This document shows positions 11,622 to 21,236 of a stretch of 64,000 bases of DNA, one piece after another (positions within the stretch are counted from its first letter, which is position 1; each line of letters starts with the position of its first letter). Both the position numbers and the translations under genes were made by a program. The notes below the pieces were generated by a model. The model made no database searches and was not told where the DNA came from. It worked only from the letters and a program-made list of their open reading frames with translations. Source of the stretch: Terrimicrobium sacchariphilum (GTDB lineage: Bacteria > Verrucomicrobiota > Verrucomicrobiia > Chthoniobacterales > Terrimicrobiaceae); contig NZ_BDCO01000002.1 of the NCBI RefSeq assembly GCF_001613545.1, positions 1,550,001 through 1,614,000 on the forward strand, in the 5' to 3' direction.

Positions 11622-12212
11622 ATGTCTCGCGAAGCAATAGTCGAACGCACGACAGGCGAAACCAGCATCCGCCTGCGGCTCGATCTGGATGGCACCGGCA
11701 AAAGCAAGGTCGCCACGGGTGTGCCATTCTTTGACCACATGCTCACCTTGTTTGCCCGCCACGGGCTGTTTGACCTCGACGTCGACGCCAAGGGAGACAT
11801 CGAGGTGGATTTTCACCACACAGTCGAGGACGTGGGTATCACGCTCGGTCAGGCCATCACCAAGGCGCTCGGCGACAAGGCGGGCATCCGCCGCTATGGC
11901 TTCTGGTATGTCCCGATGGACGAGGCGCTCGTTCGCGCTGTCATCGACCTGAGCGGGCGTCCCTACCTCGCGTACAATCCACCGAAAGCCGTCGAGGCCA
12001 TCGGGGGCAATTTTTCGTTCCAACTCGTCGAGGAGTTCCTGCGCGCCGTGTCTGTGACCGGAGGCATGAATCTCCACGTCGACATCCTGGCGGGACGCGA
12101 TGCGCACCACATGGCGGAGGGAGTCTTCAAGGCTCTCGCCCGCGCTCTGGACGTGGCTACACAGATCGATCCCCGCGTGCAGGGCATCCCCAGCACGAAG
12201 GGTGTGCTATAG
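11622..12212 (+). CDS. hisB: Imidazoleglycerol-phosphate dehydratase
   Basis: The 196-residue monofunctional enzyme removes water from imidazole glycerol phosphate in histidine synthesis. The duplicated fold shows both metal-binding halves: [13 protein letters not shown] with [11 protein letters not shown] in the first, and [20 protein letters not shown] in the second. It has no N-terminal phosphatase domain, as is usual outside enterobacteria. It is followed 7 bases later by hisH and then hisA; hisF, hisG, hisD, hisC and hisI are not in the window. Confidence 0.96.
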   Translation: MSREAIVERTTGETSIRLRLDLDGTGKSKVATGVPFFDHMLTLFARHGLFDLDVDAKGDIEVDFHHTVEDVGITLGQAITKALGDKAGIRRYGFWYVPMDEALVRAVIDLSGRPYLAYNPPKAVEAIGGNFSFQLVEEFLRAVSVTGGMNLHVDILAGRDAHHMAEGVFKALARALDVATQIDPRVQGIPSTKGVL

Positions 12213-12219
12213 TCGATCC

Positions 12220-12840
12220 GTGGAGACACAGAAAAAGATCGGCGTCATCGACTACGGCAGCGGCAACCTCCGCAGCGTGACCAAATCGCTGGAGGCCGCC
12301 GGTTCCAGTCCCGACCTCGTGACCACCGTGGCCCAGCTCGAGGCTTGCGACGCCATCGTCGTGCCGGGGCAGGGGGCCTTTGGCGATTGCGCAAAGAATC
12401 TCAGCGCCAGTGGCATGTGGGACGCCATCATCGAGTGGATCAAAGCCGGTCGGCCCTACCTCGGCATCTGCCTGGGCTATCAACTGCTTTTTGAAACCAG
12501 CGAGGAATCGCCCGGGACCAAGGGTCTTGGCATTTTCCCCGGTAAGGTCGTGCGTTTCACCCCGGATGCCGGGAAGATCCCGCACATGGGCTGGAATGAG
12601 CTTAAGGACACGAAAGGCCCGCTCTTTGCCGGGATGGACGCAGATCCGTTTTTCTACTTCGTCCATTCGTATTACCCGATCCCGGCGGAGGCCGGGATGG
12701 TGAGCGCGTATTGCGAGTATGGCGGGCGCTTTGCCGCCAGCATCTCGTCAGGCGCGATCCACGCCACCCAATTTCACCCCGAGAAGAGTCAGGCATCCGG
12801 TCAGGCTCTCCTGAAGAATTTTCTCAAATCCCTGAATTAA
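12220..12840 (+). CDS. hisH: Imidazole glycerol phosphate synthase, glutaminase subunit
   Basis: This 206-residue class I glutamine amidotransferase supplies ammonia to HisF for building the imidazole ring. YLGICLGYQLLF holds the nucleophile Cys and HATQFHPEKSQ holds the His-Glu pair. The start is placed at GTG 12220, directly after hisB, because DYGSGNLRSV then sits at the normal distance from the N-terminus; longer upstream readings overlap hisB. The stop codon abuts the hisA start with no gap. Its partner hisF is not seen here. Confidence 0.95.
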   Translation: METQKKIGVIDYGSGNLRSVTKSLEAAGSSPDLVTTVAQLEACDAIVVPGQGAFGDCAKNLSASGMWDAIIEWIKAGRPYLGICLGYQLLFETSEESPGTKGLGIFPGKVVRFTPDAGKIPHMGWNELKDTKGPLFAGMDADPFFYFVHSYYPIPAEAGMVSAYCEYGGRFAASISSGAIHATQFHPEKSQASGQALLKNFLKSLN

Positions 12841-13551
12841 ATGCTGCTCCTGCCCGCGATCGACCTCATGGGTGGCGAAGTCGTCCGCCTCAAGCGCGGT
12901 CTCGCCACCGAGAAAACCGTCTACTCGAATGATCCCGTCGCTTTTGCGAAGAAGTGGGAGGATGCCGGGGCGGACTGGCTGCATATCGTCGATCTGGACG
13001 CTGCCTTCGGCGGCGTGCCGCGCAATCTCGAGTACGTGCAGAAGATTTGCGAGGCGGTGAACATTCCCTGCGAACTCGGCGGCGGCATGCGCAATGCCGA
13101 CAACGTGAGCGCGGCCTTCGCTGCTGGGGTGAGCCGGGTCATTCTCGGAACCCGCGCGAGCGAGTCCATCGATTACGTGCGCGAGATGTGCCAGGAGTTT
13201 GGCGGTGAGCGCATCGCCGTCGGCATCGACGCCAAGAACGGCCTCGTGGCCGTGAAAGGCTGGACGGAAACGACGACCCAGAAAGCCACGGATCTTGCTC
13301 TTTCCGCCCAGGCGGTCGGGGTGGGTACGATCATCTACACGGATATCGCCACCGACGGTATGTTGGTGGGGCCAAACTACGCCGAGTTGCAGGCCATGCT
13401 CGACACGTTGAAGTGCAACCTCATCGCGAGCGGAGGCGTCTCCGCCGTGGAGGATCTGCACAAGCTCGCCGAGATGAAGGGCCTTTACGGCGCAATCATC
13501 GGCAAGGCCCTCTACGACGGAAAGATCACGCCGCCCCTACCCAGACTTTGA
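12841..13551 (+). CDS. hisA: ProFAR isomerase
   Basis: This 236-residue beta/alpha-barrel isomerase converts ProFAR to PRFAR in histidine synthesis. LPAIDLMGGEVVRLKRG carries the first catalytic Asp, VGIDAKNGLVAVKGW carries the second, and TDIATDGMLVGPN and ASGGV are phosphate-binding motifs. The ATG follows the hisH stop directly, so translation is probably coupled. HisF is the close paralogue, but the LPAIDLMGG and WTE wording fits HisA. Confidence 0.95.
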   Translation: MLLLPAIDLMGGEVVRLKRGLATEKTVYSNDPVAFAKKWEDAGADWLHIVDLDAAFGGVPRNLEYVQKICEAVNIPCELGGGMRNADNVSAAFAAGVSRVILGTRASESIDYVREMCQEFGGERIAVGIDAKNGLVAVKGWTETTTQKATDLALSAQAVGVGTIIYTDIATDGMLVGPNYAELQAMLDTLKCNLIASGGVSAVEDLHKLAEMKGLYGAIIGKALYDGKITPPLPRL

Positions 13552-13559
13552 GGATTTTC

Positions 13560-13575
13560 TCAGGGTATTCCCTGA
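13560..13575. promoter_or_regulatory. Inverted repeat after hisA
   Basis: TCAGGG and CCCTGA form a perfect 6-bp dyad around TATT, 9 bases after the hisA stop and 51 bases before the next start. There is no T run, so it could be a weak terminator or an operator for the barrel-protein gene. Confidence 0.25.
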
Positions 13576-13626
13576 TACGAACTCTATTGACCACAAGGAC
13601 TTAGGGGAGGCATACCTCGGGGCGCA

Positions 13627-14160
13627 ATGAAAAGACTCCTACTCTCCCTTATTGGAAGCCTTGCTGTCGTAGCCGTATCCGCCCAGGCGGGAGACGGAAA
13701 GAGCTTCAAGGCCATCAAAGAAGTCGTACCCGAGGAAAGCTGCGTTTTCCGCGACACTGAGTTCCAGATCGACGGCTTCTTTGCCGGCGTGGTCGGGCAA
13801 GGTGCTGCGTTCCACGGCGGCGTGGGCGGTGGTACCGGTGCCAACTTCTACTTCCTCCGCTACTTCGGTATCGGCGCGGAAGCCTGGTGGTATGGCAACG
13901 ATGGTCGCGCCGAGCACAACTTCACCGGCACGTTCCAGATTCGCTACCCGATCTGCTCGCTGCGTCTGGCTCCTTACGCCCTCGTTGGCGGTGGTGCGCA
14001 TATCGACGGCGAAACCAAGGGCAGTGTCCAGGTGGGCGGCGGCATCGAATGGCGTCCGTTCTATCACGTCGGCTGGTTCGCTGATGGTCGCGGCGTAATC
14101 ACCGAAGCGAACAGCAATGCCTTCGGTCTCTTCCGCACGGGCGTTCGCTTCGTGTTCTAA
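13627..14160 (+). CDS. Small outer-membrane beta-barrel protein
   Basis: The 177-residue protein has a signal peptide (MKRLLLSLIGSLAVVAVSAQA) and then alternating hydrophobic/polar strands rich in Gly and aromatics, ending in Phe (GVRFVF), which is the classical outer-membrane insertion signal. About eight strands would fit, as in OmpW/OmpA-like small barrels. One Cys lies at about residue 39 and another near 110. I cannot name a specific family or cargo. It stands alone and has a strong terminator directly after it. Confidence 0.75.
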   Translation: MKRLLLSLIGSLAVVAVSAQAGDGKSFKAIKEVVPEESCVFRDTEFQIDGFFAGVVGQGAAFHGGVGGGTGANFYFLRYFGIGAEAWWYGNDGRAEHNFTGTFQIRYPICSLRLAPYALVGGGAHIDGETKGSVQVGGGIEWRPFYHVGWFADGRGVITEANSNAFGLFRTGVRFVF

Positions 14161-14183
14161 AAAGTTCGTTCTCCTTGTTTTGC

Positions 14184-14220
14184 AAAAGGCCGGGTTCCTC
14201 GCGGAGCCCGGCTTTTTTGT
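14184..14220 (+). terminator. Rho-independent terminator after the barrel-protein gene
   Basis: GCCGGGTTCC (14189-14198) pairs fully with GGAGCCCGGC (14203-14212, one G-T pair) around a TCGC loop, followed by TTTTTT. Confidence 0.92.
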
Positions 14221-14273
14221 TGTGCAGGAAACCTTGCTTCCAGCGTAAACGACTGGAACAGTAAATTCACCTT

Positions 14274-14891
14274 ATGGCGCAAACCCCCATCACCACGCTT
14301 TTTCTCGATATCGGCGGAGTTCTCCTCACCAACGGCTGGGATACGGAGCTTCGCAAGAAGACAGCCGCCCATTTCAACCTCGATTACGAGGAGATCTACC
14401 ACCGCCACCATGTCACTTACGACACATACGAGGAGGGCAAGATGTCCCTCGACGAGTATCTGTGGCAGATCATTTTCTACCAGAAGCGGGATTTCACGCC
14501 GGACGACGTGAAGAAATACATCCTCGAGGAAGCCAAGCCGCATCAGGACATGATCGACCTCGTGACCCGTCTCAAGGCGGTCTACGGCCTCCGCGTCGCC
14601 GTGGTGAGCAACGAAGGCCGTGAGGTGGCCGAGGACCGCATCGAGCGGTTCAACCTCAAGAATTTCGTCGATTTCTTCATCGTTTCGGCCTTCGTGCACT
14701 TCCGGAAACCCGACCTCGACATCTACCGCCTCGCCATCGACGTGGCGCAGGTGAAGCCGCAGCAGGTGGCCTATATCGAGGATCGCCCGCTGCTCTGCGA
14801 GGTGGCTTCGCGGCTGGGGATCAATTCCGTACTGAACCGCAACGCGACGGAAACGCGGGAAAAACTGGCAAAATTCGGCCTCGTTCTCTGA
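14274..14891 (+). CDS. HAD-superfamily hydrolase (YihX-like)
   Basis: The 205-residue product shows the HAD fold with a helical cap. Motif I is FLDIGGVLL, where the nucleophile Asp is present but the usual second Asp is Gly, as in the YihX/DLGGV subgroup. VVSNEG is motif II, the Lys of HFRKPD is motif III, and YIEDRPLL is motif IV. It may dephosphorylate a small metabolite or sugar phosphate. It stands alone between the barrel gene and a convergent gene; the substrate is unknown. Confidence 0.82.
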   Translation: MAQTPITTLFLDIGGVLLTNGWDTELRKKTAAHFNLDYEEIYHRHHVTYDTYEEGKMSLDEYLWQIIFYQKRDFTPDDVKKYILEEAKPHQDMIDLVTRLKAVYGLRVAVVSNEGREVAEDRIERFNLKNFVDFFIVSAFVHFRKPDLDIYRLAIDVAQVKPQQVAYIEDRPLLCEVASRLGINSVLNRNATETREKLAKFGLVL

Positions 14892-15527
14892 TCAGAGATT
14901 GAAGGCGAGATAAAAGGCGCGCGCGGAGAATCCGATTCCCGCCGCGCCGAGGATCAGCATGGCAGTGAAGAAGGCGTTCCGCCGGGCGGGCACCTTCATG
15001 ATGAGGCTGATCGCGCCCAGGACGAGGCAGAGCTGAAGGAAGAGCGTGGCGGTGTCGAAGATATCGCCTGCGCGGTCGAGCCGGTCGGATTCGGCATCCC
15101 ATTCTTTGGCCCCGCGGACGTTGCCGAGCTGGCCGTCGACGGCTTGAGCCCAGTTGTTTTTGCCGACGACGTCGGACCCGACGAGGATTTCCTGCTTTTC
15201 GCGGGAATAGCGGTCCATCTCGCCGTCGAGCCGGTCGAGAGTGCCCTGCACGGCAGAGACTTTTTCCGGAGCGATCGCCCCGGCCGCCCGGAGAGCCAGC
15301 AGAAGGTCGCGCTGACCTTCCGCCAGGTTCTCTTTCAAGCTCTTGGAACCATACCAGGAATAGGCCTTCGTCGCCTCGTTCCGGGCGGCGATTTCGTCAC
15401 CGCCGAATTTCCCGGACCCGAGTTCGTTGATGGCCAGAAGGGCGGCGAGGATGGCGATGGTGACACCGCACAGCAGCTCAAAGCGGGAGCCGGGCTGCTG
15501 CCCCGCCGCGTCCTTCGATTCGCTCAC
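14892..15527 (-). CDS. DUF4337-type membrane protein
   Basis: The 211-residue protein has one N-terminal membrane helix (about 19-35, CGVTIAILAALLAINELG), a long soluble helical part with the family pattern of KAYSWYGSKSLKENLAEGQ, and two C-terminal helices (about 160-180 and 185-205). This layout matches DUF4337, whose function is unknown. It starts 4 bases after the gpmA stop and is probably co-transcribed with it. Confidence 0.75.
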   Translation of the reverse strand: MSESKDAAGQQPGSRFELLCGVTIAILAALLAINELGSGKFGGDEIAARNEATKAYSWYGSKSLKENLAEGQRDLLLALRAAGAIAPEKVSAVQGTLDRLDGEMDRYSREKQEILVGSDVVGKNNWAQAVDGQLGNVRGAKEWDAESDRLDRAGDIFDTATLFLQLCLVLGAISLIMKVPARRNAFFTAMLILGAAGIGFSARAFYLAFNL

Positions 15528-15531
15528 CAGG

Positions 15532-16278
15532 TTACTTGGCTTTTCCCTGATTGGCGACCGCCTGCATGGCTGCCTCGATGGCGCTCTGGTCGCCGAGGTA
15601 GTAGTGGCGGATGGGCTTGAGCTCGTCGTCGAGCTCGTACACGAGCGGCACGCCAGTCGGGATGTTGAGGCTGATGATTTCCTCGTCCGAGACGTTGTCG
15701 AGGTACTTCACCAGGGCGCGAAGGCTGTTGCCATGGGCTGCGATGATGACCTTCTGGCCGGAGCGAACGACCGGGGCGATCGTCTCATGCCAGAGAGGCA
15801 GGAAGCGGGCGACGGTGTCCTTGAGGCACTCGGTGACGGGAAGCTCGGCCTCCGGGATATTCTTGTAGCGGGGATCGTGGCCGGGCCAGCGTTCGTCGGT
15901 CTTTTCCAGCACTGGCGGCGGGATGTCGTAGCTGCGGCGCCACACGAGCACCTGGTCGTCGCCGAACTTTGCTGCGGTCTCGGCCTTGTTCAGGCCCTGG
16001 AGCGCACCGTAGTGGCGCTCGTTGAGGCGCCAGGACTTCTCGACCGGAATCCAAAGCTCATCCATCTCATCAAGGGCGAGCCAGAGGGTGGTGAGAGCGC
16101 GGCGGAGCACAGACACGTAGGCGATATCGAACGAAAAACCTTCCGCCTTCATGAGACGGCCAGCCTCACGGGCTTCTTCCCGGCCTTTATCGGTGAGATC
16201 AACATCGGTCCAGCCGGTGAACCGATTTTCTTTATTCCAGGCGCTTTCGCCGTGACGGATGAGAACGAGTTTATGCAT
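15532..16278 (-). CDS. gpmA: 2,3-bisphosphoglycerate-dependent phosphoglycerate mutase
   Basis: This 248-residue glycolytic enzyme interconverts 3- and 2-phosphoglycerate. [18 protein letters not shown] carries the phosphohistidine, [14 protein letters not shown] is the substrate region, and [16 protein letters not shown] carries the second active-site His. It fits the canonical length and is followed by the DUF4337 gene. Confidence 0.97.
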   Translation of the reverse strand: MHKLVLIRHGESAWNKENRFTGWTDVDLTDKGREEAREAGRLMKAEGFSFDIAYVSVLRRALTTLWLALDEMDELWIPVEKSWRLNERHYGALQGLNKAETAAKFGDDQVLVWRRSYDIPPPVLEKTDERWPGHDPRYKNIPEAELPVTECLKDTVARFLPLWHETIAPVVRSGQKVIIAAHGNSLRALVKYLDNVSDEEIISLNIPTGVPLVYELDDELKPIRHYYLGDQSAIEAAMQAVANQGKAK

Positions 16279-16349
16279 GGTCAGATTTGCCTTGTCGGCG
16301 GATCGTGTTTATACAAACCCGCATCCCGCGGCAAGGCGCGGCCTCGACA

Positions 16350-17114
16350 ATGTTTAGTACGCTCACCTTTAACATGCAGAATGGGCAGCTCTGGGACGAC
16401 GCCTCGCCGGACGATACTCCGGTCGATCTCGACGCCTCGGTCGCCTTTATTCAAGAGCAGGATTGCGACATCGTCTTCCTCCAGGAAGTCGAGTGCGGCT
16501 TCGAGGGAGGCGGCCAGATCGAGCCTCCGCCGAACTACGAATTTCTTCGCTCCCGACTTCCCGAATACGATGCGGTCTTCGGATATCCGTTGAAAAACCC
16601 GCTCGAGTTGCCCTTCGGGCTCGGGCTGGCGATTTTCTCCAAGACACCGTTGCGGAGCTTTTCCCGTATCGACCTGCCCCCGGCGGACATCCGTTTTGAA
16701 TACGCGGGAATCGAGCGGAGGCCCTCTCATCGGCTTTTGATCTCCGCCGAAACCGAGATCGAGGGACGCGCCGTCCGGTTGATCAATACCCACCTCCAGG
16801 CGTTTTTCATGATCAAGGCCTCCAGCAACGACCATCGTGAGCAGCGGGATCTCGTGGAGGAGGAATTGCGGCGCTCCGGTGAGCCAACCCTGCTGGCGGG
16901 TGATTTCAACAGTTCCCCGGAGGAGACGCTGCTGGCTCAGTTTGGCGAAGCTGGCTTCCGTACCGCCCAGGCGGATCAGGTCACCTGGAAACGCATGCCT
17001 TTCGTGGTCGACCATATCTTTTACAATGCCCCGTTCCGGCTGGAATCATCCCGGGTGGTGCCGACCAAGGCATCGGACCATGATGCGGTACGGGCGGAAT
17101 TTTCCTTCGTATAA
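16350..17114 (+). CDS. Endonuclease/exonuclease/phosphatase family protein
   Basis: The 254-residue protein has the DNase I/EEP fold: TFNMQNG at the start, FLQEVE with the metal-binding Glu, [19 protein letters not shown] with the catalytic Asp-Asn pair, and VDHIFYN plus SDHDAV at the end. The ATG at 16350 gives the natural first strand. It lies one base before a second EEP-fold gene (exonuclease III), so the two are probably one transcript. Nuclease, phospholipid or phosphoinositide-type phosphatase activities are all possible for this subfamily. Confidence 0.82.
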   Translation: MFSTLTFNMQNGQLWDDASPDDTPVDLDASVAFIQEQDCDIVFLQEVECGFEGGGQIEPPPNYEFLRSRLPEYDAVFGYPLKNPLELPFGLGLAIFSKTPLRSFSRIDLPPADIRFEYAGIERRPSHRLLISAETEIEGRAVRLINTHLQAFFMIKASSNDHREQRDLVEEELRRSGEPTLLAGDFNSSPEETLLAQFGEAGFRTAQADQVTWKRMPFVVDHIFYNAPFRLESSRVVPTKASDHDAVRAEFSFV

Positions 17115-17115
17115 A

Positions 17116-17868
17116 ATGAAACTCGTTTCGTGGAATGTGAACGGCATTCGCTCCGTTCTGGGCAAGGGATTGCATGACATGCTGGCGACAGCGCAGGCGG
17201 ATATCGTCTGTTTTCAAGAGACCAAGGCCCGGCAGGAGCAGGTCGGAGCGACTTTCGACGGGTACGAGATCTATTGGAATGCCGCTGAGAAGCCGGGATA
17301 TTCCGGCACGGCGATCTTTACCAAGACCACCCCGCTTTCCGTGCGCAACGGCATCGGGCATGATCACCATGACCGTGAGGGACGGGTGATCACGGCGGAA
17401 TTTGCCGATTACTATGTGGTCAACGTCTACGTCCCGAACTCCCAGCGCGAGCTCACCCGGCTGGATTATCGTGTGAACTCGTGGGGGCCGGATTTTCTGG
17501 CCTATCTCAAGGAACTGGAGAAAACGAAGCCGGTCATCTTCTGCGGCGACCTCAATGTGGCCCATAAGGAAATCGACCTCGCCCGGCCCAAGGGGAACAT
17601 CAACAACGCAGGGTTCACCCCGCAGGAACGCGCGAGCTTCGACACCTACATCGGCGGGGGCTTTATCGACACTTTCCGGGAATTTCAGCCTGCCACGGGG
17701 CACTACACCTGGTGGAGCTACCAAAGCAACGCCCGCGAGAGGAACATCGGGTGGCGCATTGACTACGTGTGCATCTCGCCCGCGCTGCGTCCGCGCTTGA
17801 AAGATGCCTTCATCTGGCCGCATGTGACGGGCAGCGACCATTGCCCGGTCGGCGTGGTGCTGGAGTAG
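17116..17868 (+). CDS. xth: Exodeoxyribonuclease III
   Basis: This 250-residue DNA-repair enzyme cleaves at abasic sites and has 3'-5' exonuclease activity. [13 protein letters not shown] is the family's first strand, FQETKA carries the metal-binding Glu, NVYVPNSQ and [14 protein letters not shown] the central active site, and RIDYVCIS and GSDHCPVGV the C-terminal Asp-His. It overlaps nothing but starts one base after the preceding EEP-fold gene, and rluE follows after 6 bases. Confidence 0.94.
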   Translation: MKLVSWNVNGIRSVLGKGLHDMLATAQADIVCFQETKARQEQVGATFDGYEIYWNAAEKPGYSGTAIFTKTTPLSVRNGIGHDHHDREGRVITAEFADYYVVNVYVPNSQRELTRLDYRVNSWGPDFLAYLKELEKTKPVIFCGDLNVAHKEIDLARPKGNINNAGFTPQERASFDTYIGGGFIDTFREFQPATGHYTWWSYQSNARERNIGWRIDYVCISPALRPRLKDAFIWPHVTGSDHCPVGVVLE

Positions 17869-17874
17869 CGGCGG

Positions 17875-18441
17875 ATGCTGCTGGCGCTGCACAAGCCTTT
17901 CAACGTCCTCTCGCAGTTCACTCCCGATGTGGAGGGACAGCGGACGCTGGCGGAGTTCGGCTTTCCGAAAAACGTCTATCCGCTCGGACGGCTCGATTAT
18001 GATTCCGAGGGGCTGCTCCTGCTCAGTGATGAGGCCGGACTAAATACCCGGCTCCTCGATCCCCGCCGCAGCCATTGGCGGACGTACTGGGCGCAGGTGG
18101 AGGGGGAGATCACCGCCGAAGCTGCCCGCAAGCTGGAGCAGGGGGTGGTGATTCAAGGAAAGAAAACCCTTCCTGCGCGAGGGAGACCGATCGTCCCGAA
18201 TCCCGAGCCGCCTCCGCGTGATCCGCCCATCCGGTATAGGGCGAACATTCCGACATCCTGGCTGGAGTTGGAACTCCGCGAGGGAAGAAATCGACAGGTG
18301 CGCCGCATGACCGCCGCCGTGGGATTTCCCACACTGCGGCTCATCCGGATGAAAATAGGCGAATATCGTCTTCCTCCCGACCTTCAGCCCGGCCAATGGA
18401 CCGAGCTGACAGCAGGTGAGAGACGGCAGATATTCGGCTAG
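17875..18441 (+). CDS. rluE: Ribosomal large-subunit pseudouridine synthase E-like
   Basis: The 188-residue protein of the RsuA/RluB/E/F family isomerises a uridine in 23S rRNA. GRLDYDSEGLLLL contains the catalytic Asp, LHKPFNVLSQFT is the family's first motif, and LREGRNRQVRRM lies in the C-terminal active-site loop. It lacks the N-terminal S4 domain, as RluE does. The exact target position (2457 in E. coli) is assumed from the family. Confidence 0.9.
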   Translation: MLLALHKPFNVLSQFTPDVEGQRTLAEFGFPKNVYPLGRLDYDSEGLLLLSDEAGLNTRLLDPRRSHWRTYWAQVEGEITAEAARKLEQGVVIQGKKTLPARGRPIVPNPEPPPRDPPIRYRANIPTSWLELELREGRNRQVRRMTAAVGFPTLRLIRMKIGEYRLPPDLQPGQWTELTAGERRQIFG

Positions 18442-18980
18442 GACCCCGTACCGACGTACTCGGCCGTGTAGGTGTCAAACTTGGTCGTCTGGCCTACTTT
18501 GGGCGAAGATTTCAGATCGTAGACATTGTTGCCCACGAGTTCGTTGCTCTGAGTATCGAAGATCATGACCTGGGATTTCCCCTGGTTGGTGTCTTCCTTC
18601 ACGGTCTGCACCGCGATGTAGCGGGGTTTCTTTTGCTGTTTCGCCTTGGCGGCTGCGGCGGCTTGCTGCTCTTTCTGCTTCTGGGCCTGCTCGGCGAGAT
18701 AAACCCGGGCGCGCTGCTCGGCGATCTTGCGTTGGCGCTCGCTGGCCTGGTACTTGGCGATCACGTAGGCGCTTACTCCTGCCACGGCGACGGCCCCGGC
18801 GGTGACGGGAATGGTAATGGCCGGATCGACTCCAGCCGCTGCGAGAGGGATGCCCGTGGCCAGCCCGGCGGCGGCTCCGAAAAGACCGGCATTTTCGCCC
18901 GGAGAGAGGTTTTCGCAGGCGGAGGTGAGTAGACCGATGGAGACGACGATCGCGCTTGTTTGCAACAGTTGCGGACTCAT
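18438..18980 (-). CDS. Glycine-zipper lipoprotein of unknown function
   Basis: The 180-residue product has a lipoprotein signal peptide with the cleavage box LLTSAC (Cys at about 22), a glycine- and alanine-rich segment that could cross or attach to a membrane (about 34-72), a charged helical, probably coiled-coil part rich in Gln, Lys and Ala (about 80-118) and a small C-terminal domain. It is convergent with rluE, overlapping by 4 bases. No specific family was recognised. Confidence 0.65.
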   Translation of the reverse strand: MSPQLLQTSAIVVSIGLLTSACENLSPGENAGLFGAAAGLATGIPLAAAGVDPAITIPVTAGAVAVAGVSAYVIAKYQASERQRKIAEQRARVYLAEQAQKQKEQQAAAAAKAKQQKKPRYIAVQTVKEDTNQGKSQVMIFDTQSNELVGNNVYDLKSSPKVGQTTKFDTYTAEYVGTGS

Positions 18981-19075
18981 GTGTTTCGTTTAGACGAGCG
19001 GTAATCGATCCGACAAGCCCAAACGCGTCGCTTTTGACTTGCGGAAATTGCGCCTCAAGGCTCCTTTTGATCGCC

Positions 19076-19720
19076 ATGAAGCCGACGGAAACGATTCTGG
19101 CCGCCCTCCGGTGGCGCTATGCGACGAAACAGTTCGATCCCGCAAAGAAGATCGACGAGGCGACCTGGCAGGCGTTGGAAGAGGCGCTCGTGCTTTCGCC
19201 CTCCTCGTTCGGCCTGCAACCGTGGAAGTTTTTCGTGGTCAACAATCCCGAGGTGCGCCAGCAACTCGTTCCTCATTCCTGGGGCCAGACCCAGGTGGTC
19301 GATGCCTCGCATCTGGTGATTTTTGCGGTGAAGCACCCGGTGACCGCAGATGACGTGCGCAAGCATATCCTGCGCACCGCAGAGGTTCGCAGCCTTCCGG
19401 TCGAGCAGCTTTCCGGCTTCGAGGCGGTGGTTAATGGCTTCATCTCCAAGCCGGAGTCGGAGTTCGACGTGCGTTCCTGGGCGACGCGGCAGCTGTACAT
19501 CGCCTTCGGCAATTTCATGACGGCAGCGGCCTTGCTTGGCGTCGACACCTGCCCGATGGAGGGGCTCGATCCGGCCGGATATGACAAGGTGCTCGGTCTC
19601 GAAGGTTCCGGCTACTTCACCGTGGCGGCCTGCCCGGCGGGATACCGTGCGGAGACGGATAAATACGCCAAGCTTCCGAAGGTGCGCTTCGAGAAGAGCC
19701 AGGTCATCCAGTACATCTAG
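19076..19720 (+). CDS. NAD(P)H-dependent nitroreductase family flavoprotein
   Basis: The 214-residue product matches the FMN-binding nitroreductase fold (NfsB/dihydropteridine reductase-like). RRYATKQF-type wording is present as LRWRYATKQFDP, SPSSFGLQPWKFFVV binds FMN phosphate, and CPMEGLDP and LVIFAVK fit the NfsB group. An open frame runs to 18956, but the ATG at 19076 gives the normal N-terminus. The antiporter gene follows directly. Confidence 0.88.
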   Translation: MKPTETILAALRWRYATKQFDPAKKIDEATWQALEEALVLSPSSFGLQPWKFFVVNNPEVRQQLVPHSWGQTQVVDASHLVIFAVKHPVTADDVRKHILRTAEVRSLPVEQLSGFEAVVNGFISKPESEFDVRSWATRQLYIAFGNFMTAAALLGVDTCPMEGLDPAGYDKVLGLEGSGYFTVAACPAGYRAETDKYAKLPKVRFEKSQVIQYI

Positions 19721-19721
19721 G

Positions 19722-21230
19722 GTGGCAGCGCGAGCGCTCCTTTTCCTGATCCTGGCCTGTTTGCTGGCCGGGATCGGGGTCGCTGATGCGGCTTCCGGTG
19801 AGGGGAGCGGAACCTTCCCGCTTCCGCTCGAGAGCTATCACGACGACAATGTCCCGTCGCTGGAAGCCAAGCTGGCGGGACGGATCACGACCGACCCGTT
19901 TAACCTCATCGCGACAGGCATCTTCCTTCTCGCGATCGTGCATACCTTTTTTGCGTCGAAGTTCCTCAAGATAGCCCACGATTACCGACATCGGTACGAC
20001 GTGCTGGAGGACCGTGACGAGCGCGCAGATGGCTACCGGGTGGCGAGGCAGCGCGACAGCCTGCAATTCCGCGCGACCTTGTTTCACTTCCTCGGCGAAA
20101 TCGAGGCGATCTTCGGCATCTGGCTGATTCCTCTCGGCATCGCCATCGTGGTCTTCAAGGGGTGGGGCTCCATGGTGCATTACGTGGATGGGGTGAACTT
20201 CACGGAGCCGATCTTCGTCTTTGTCATCATGGCGATCGCGAGCTCCCGGCCCATCCTCTTCGTGGCCGAGAAGTGCCTAGCCATGGTCGCTGCCGTGGGG
20301 AAGGGGACTCCCGCCGCATGGTGGCTGTCGATTTTGACCCTCGGGCCGATCCTTGGCTCCTTCATCACCGAGCCAGCGGCCATGACGATCAGCGCCATGC
20401 TGCTGGGAGAGCGGTTTTACAAGCTCAAGCCCGGTAAAGCACTCGCCTATGCGACACTCGGCCTCCTCTTTGTCAATGTGTCCATCGGCGGGACGTTCAC
20501 GCACTTTGCCGCGCCCCCCGTGGTGATGGTGGCAACGAAATGGCAGTGGGGCTTGGAGTTCATGATGAGCCATTTCGGCTGGAAGGCGGCGATTTCCATT
20601 CTCGGCTCCAATCTCCTCGTGCTGGCAATCTTCTCGCGCGAGTTGCTCGCGATGAAGGCGAATCCTGAACCTCGCCATGAGTCGAACGACATCCCGATCC
20701 CCTGGACGGTCACGGTCGTGCATCTGCTCGCCGTGACCTGGACGGTGCTGGTGGCGCATCATCCGGCGCTGGTTCTGCTCGGTCTGCTCTTCTTCCTGGC
20801 CTATGTGAAGGCGACGGAGCGGCATCAGTTTACGATCAGCCTGCGCGGTCCGATGCTGGTGGGTTTTTTCCTCGCCTCCCTGGTCATTCACGGCGGCTGC
20901 CAGCAGTGGTGGATCGCCCCGGTGCTGGGCGGGCTGGGCGAGTGGCCGCTCTTTGGCGGGGCGGTGCTGCTGACGGCGTTTAACGACAATGCCGCCATCA
21001 CCTACCTGGCGACGCTGGTGCCGAACTTCAGCGATGCCCTCGAGTATGCTGTCGTGGCCGGCGCTGTGGTCGGTGGCGGCTTGACGGTGATCGCCAATGC
21101 CCCGAATCCGGCGGGCCAGTCGCTCCTGCAAAAGCATTTTGGACCCGGAGGGGTCAATCCGCTGGGATTGCTGGCCGGTGCGCTCGGGCCGACGCTCATT
21201 GCGGCGGCGGCCTTTATGCTTCTGCGATAG
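19722..21230 (+). CDS. Putative Na+/H+ antiporter
   Basis: The 502-residue membrane protein begins with a signal-like helix (about 4-22) and has about eleven further hydrophobic segments. FITEPAAMTISAMLL, GGTFTHFAAPPVVMV and TAFNDNAAITYLATL match the putative Na+/H+ antiporter family of Pfam PF07399. The start is placed at GTG 19722 because the signal sequence begins there, one base after the nitroreductase stop. Ion specificity is not established by the sequence. Confidence 0.8.
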   Translation: MAARALLFLILACLLAGIGVADAASGEGSGTFPLPLESYHDDNVPSLEAKLAGRITTDPFNLIATGIFLLAIVHTFFASKFLKIAHDYRHRYDVLEDRDERADGYRVARQRDSLQFRATLFHFLGEIEAIFGIWLIPLGIAIVVFKGWGSMVHYVDGVNFTEPIFVFVIMAIASSRPILFVAEKCLAMVAAVGKGTPAAWWLSILTLGPILGSFITEPAAMTISAMLLGERFYKLKPGKALAYATLGLLFVNVSIGGTFTHFAAPPVVMVATKWQWGLEFMMSHFGWKAAISILGSNLLVLAIFSRELLAMKANPEPRHESNDIPIPWTVTVVHLLAVTWTVLVAHHPALVLLGLLFFLAYVKATERHQFTISLRGPMLVGFFLASLVIHGGCQQWWIAPVLGGLGEWPLFGGAVLLTAFNDNAAITYLATLVPNFSDALEYAVVAGAVVGGGLTVIANAPNPAGQSLLQKHFGPGGVNPLGLLAGALGPTLIAAAAFMLLR

Positions 21231-21236
21231 GCTTGA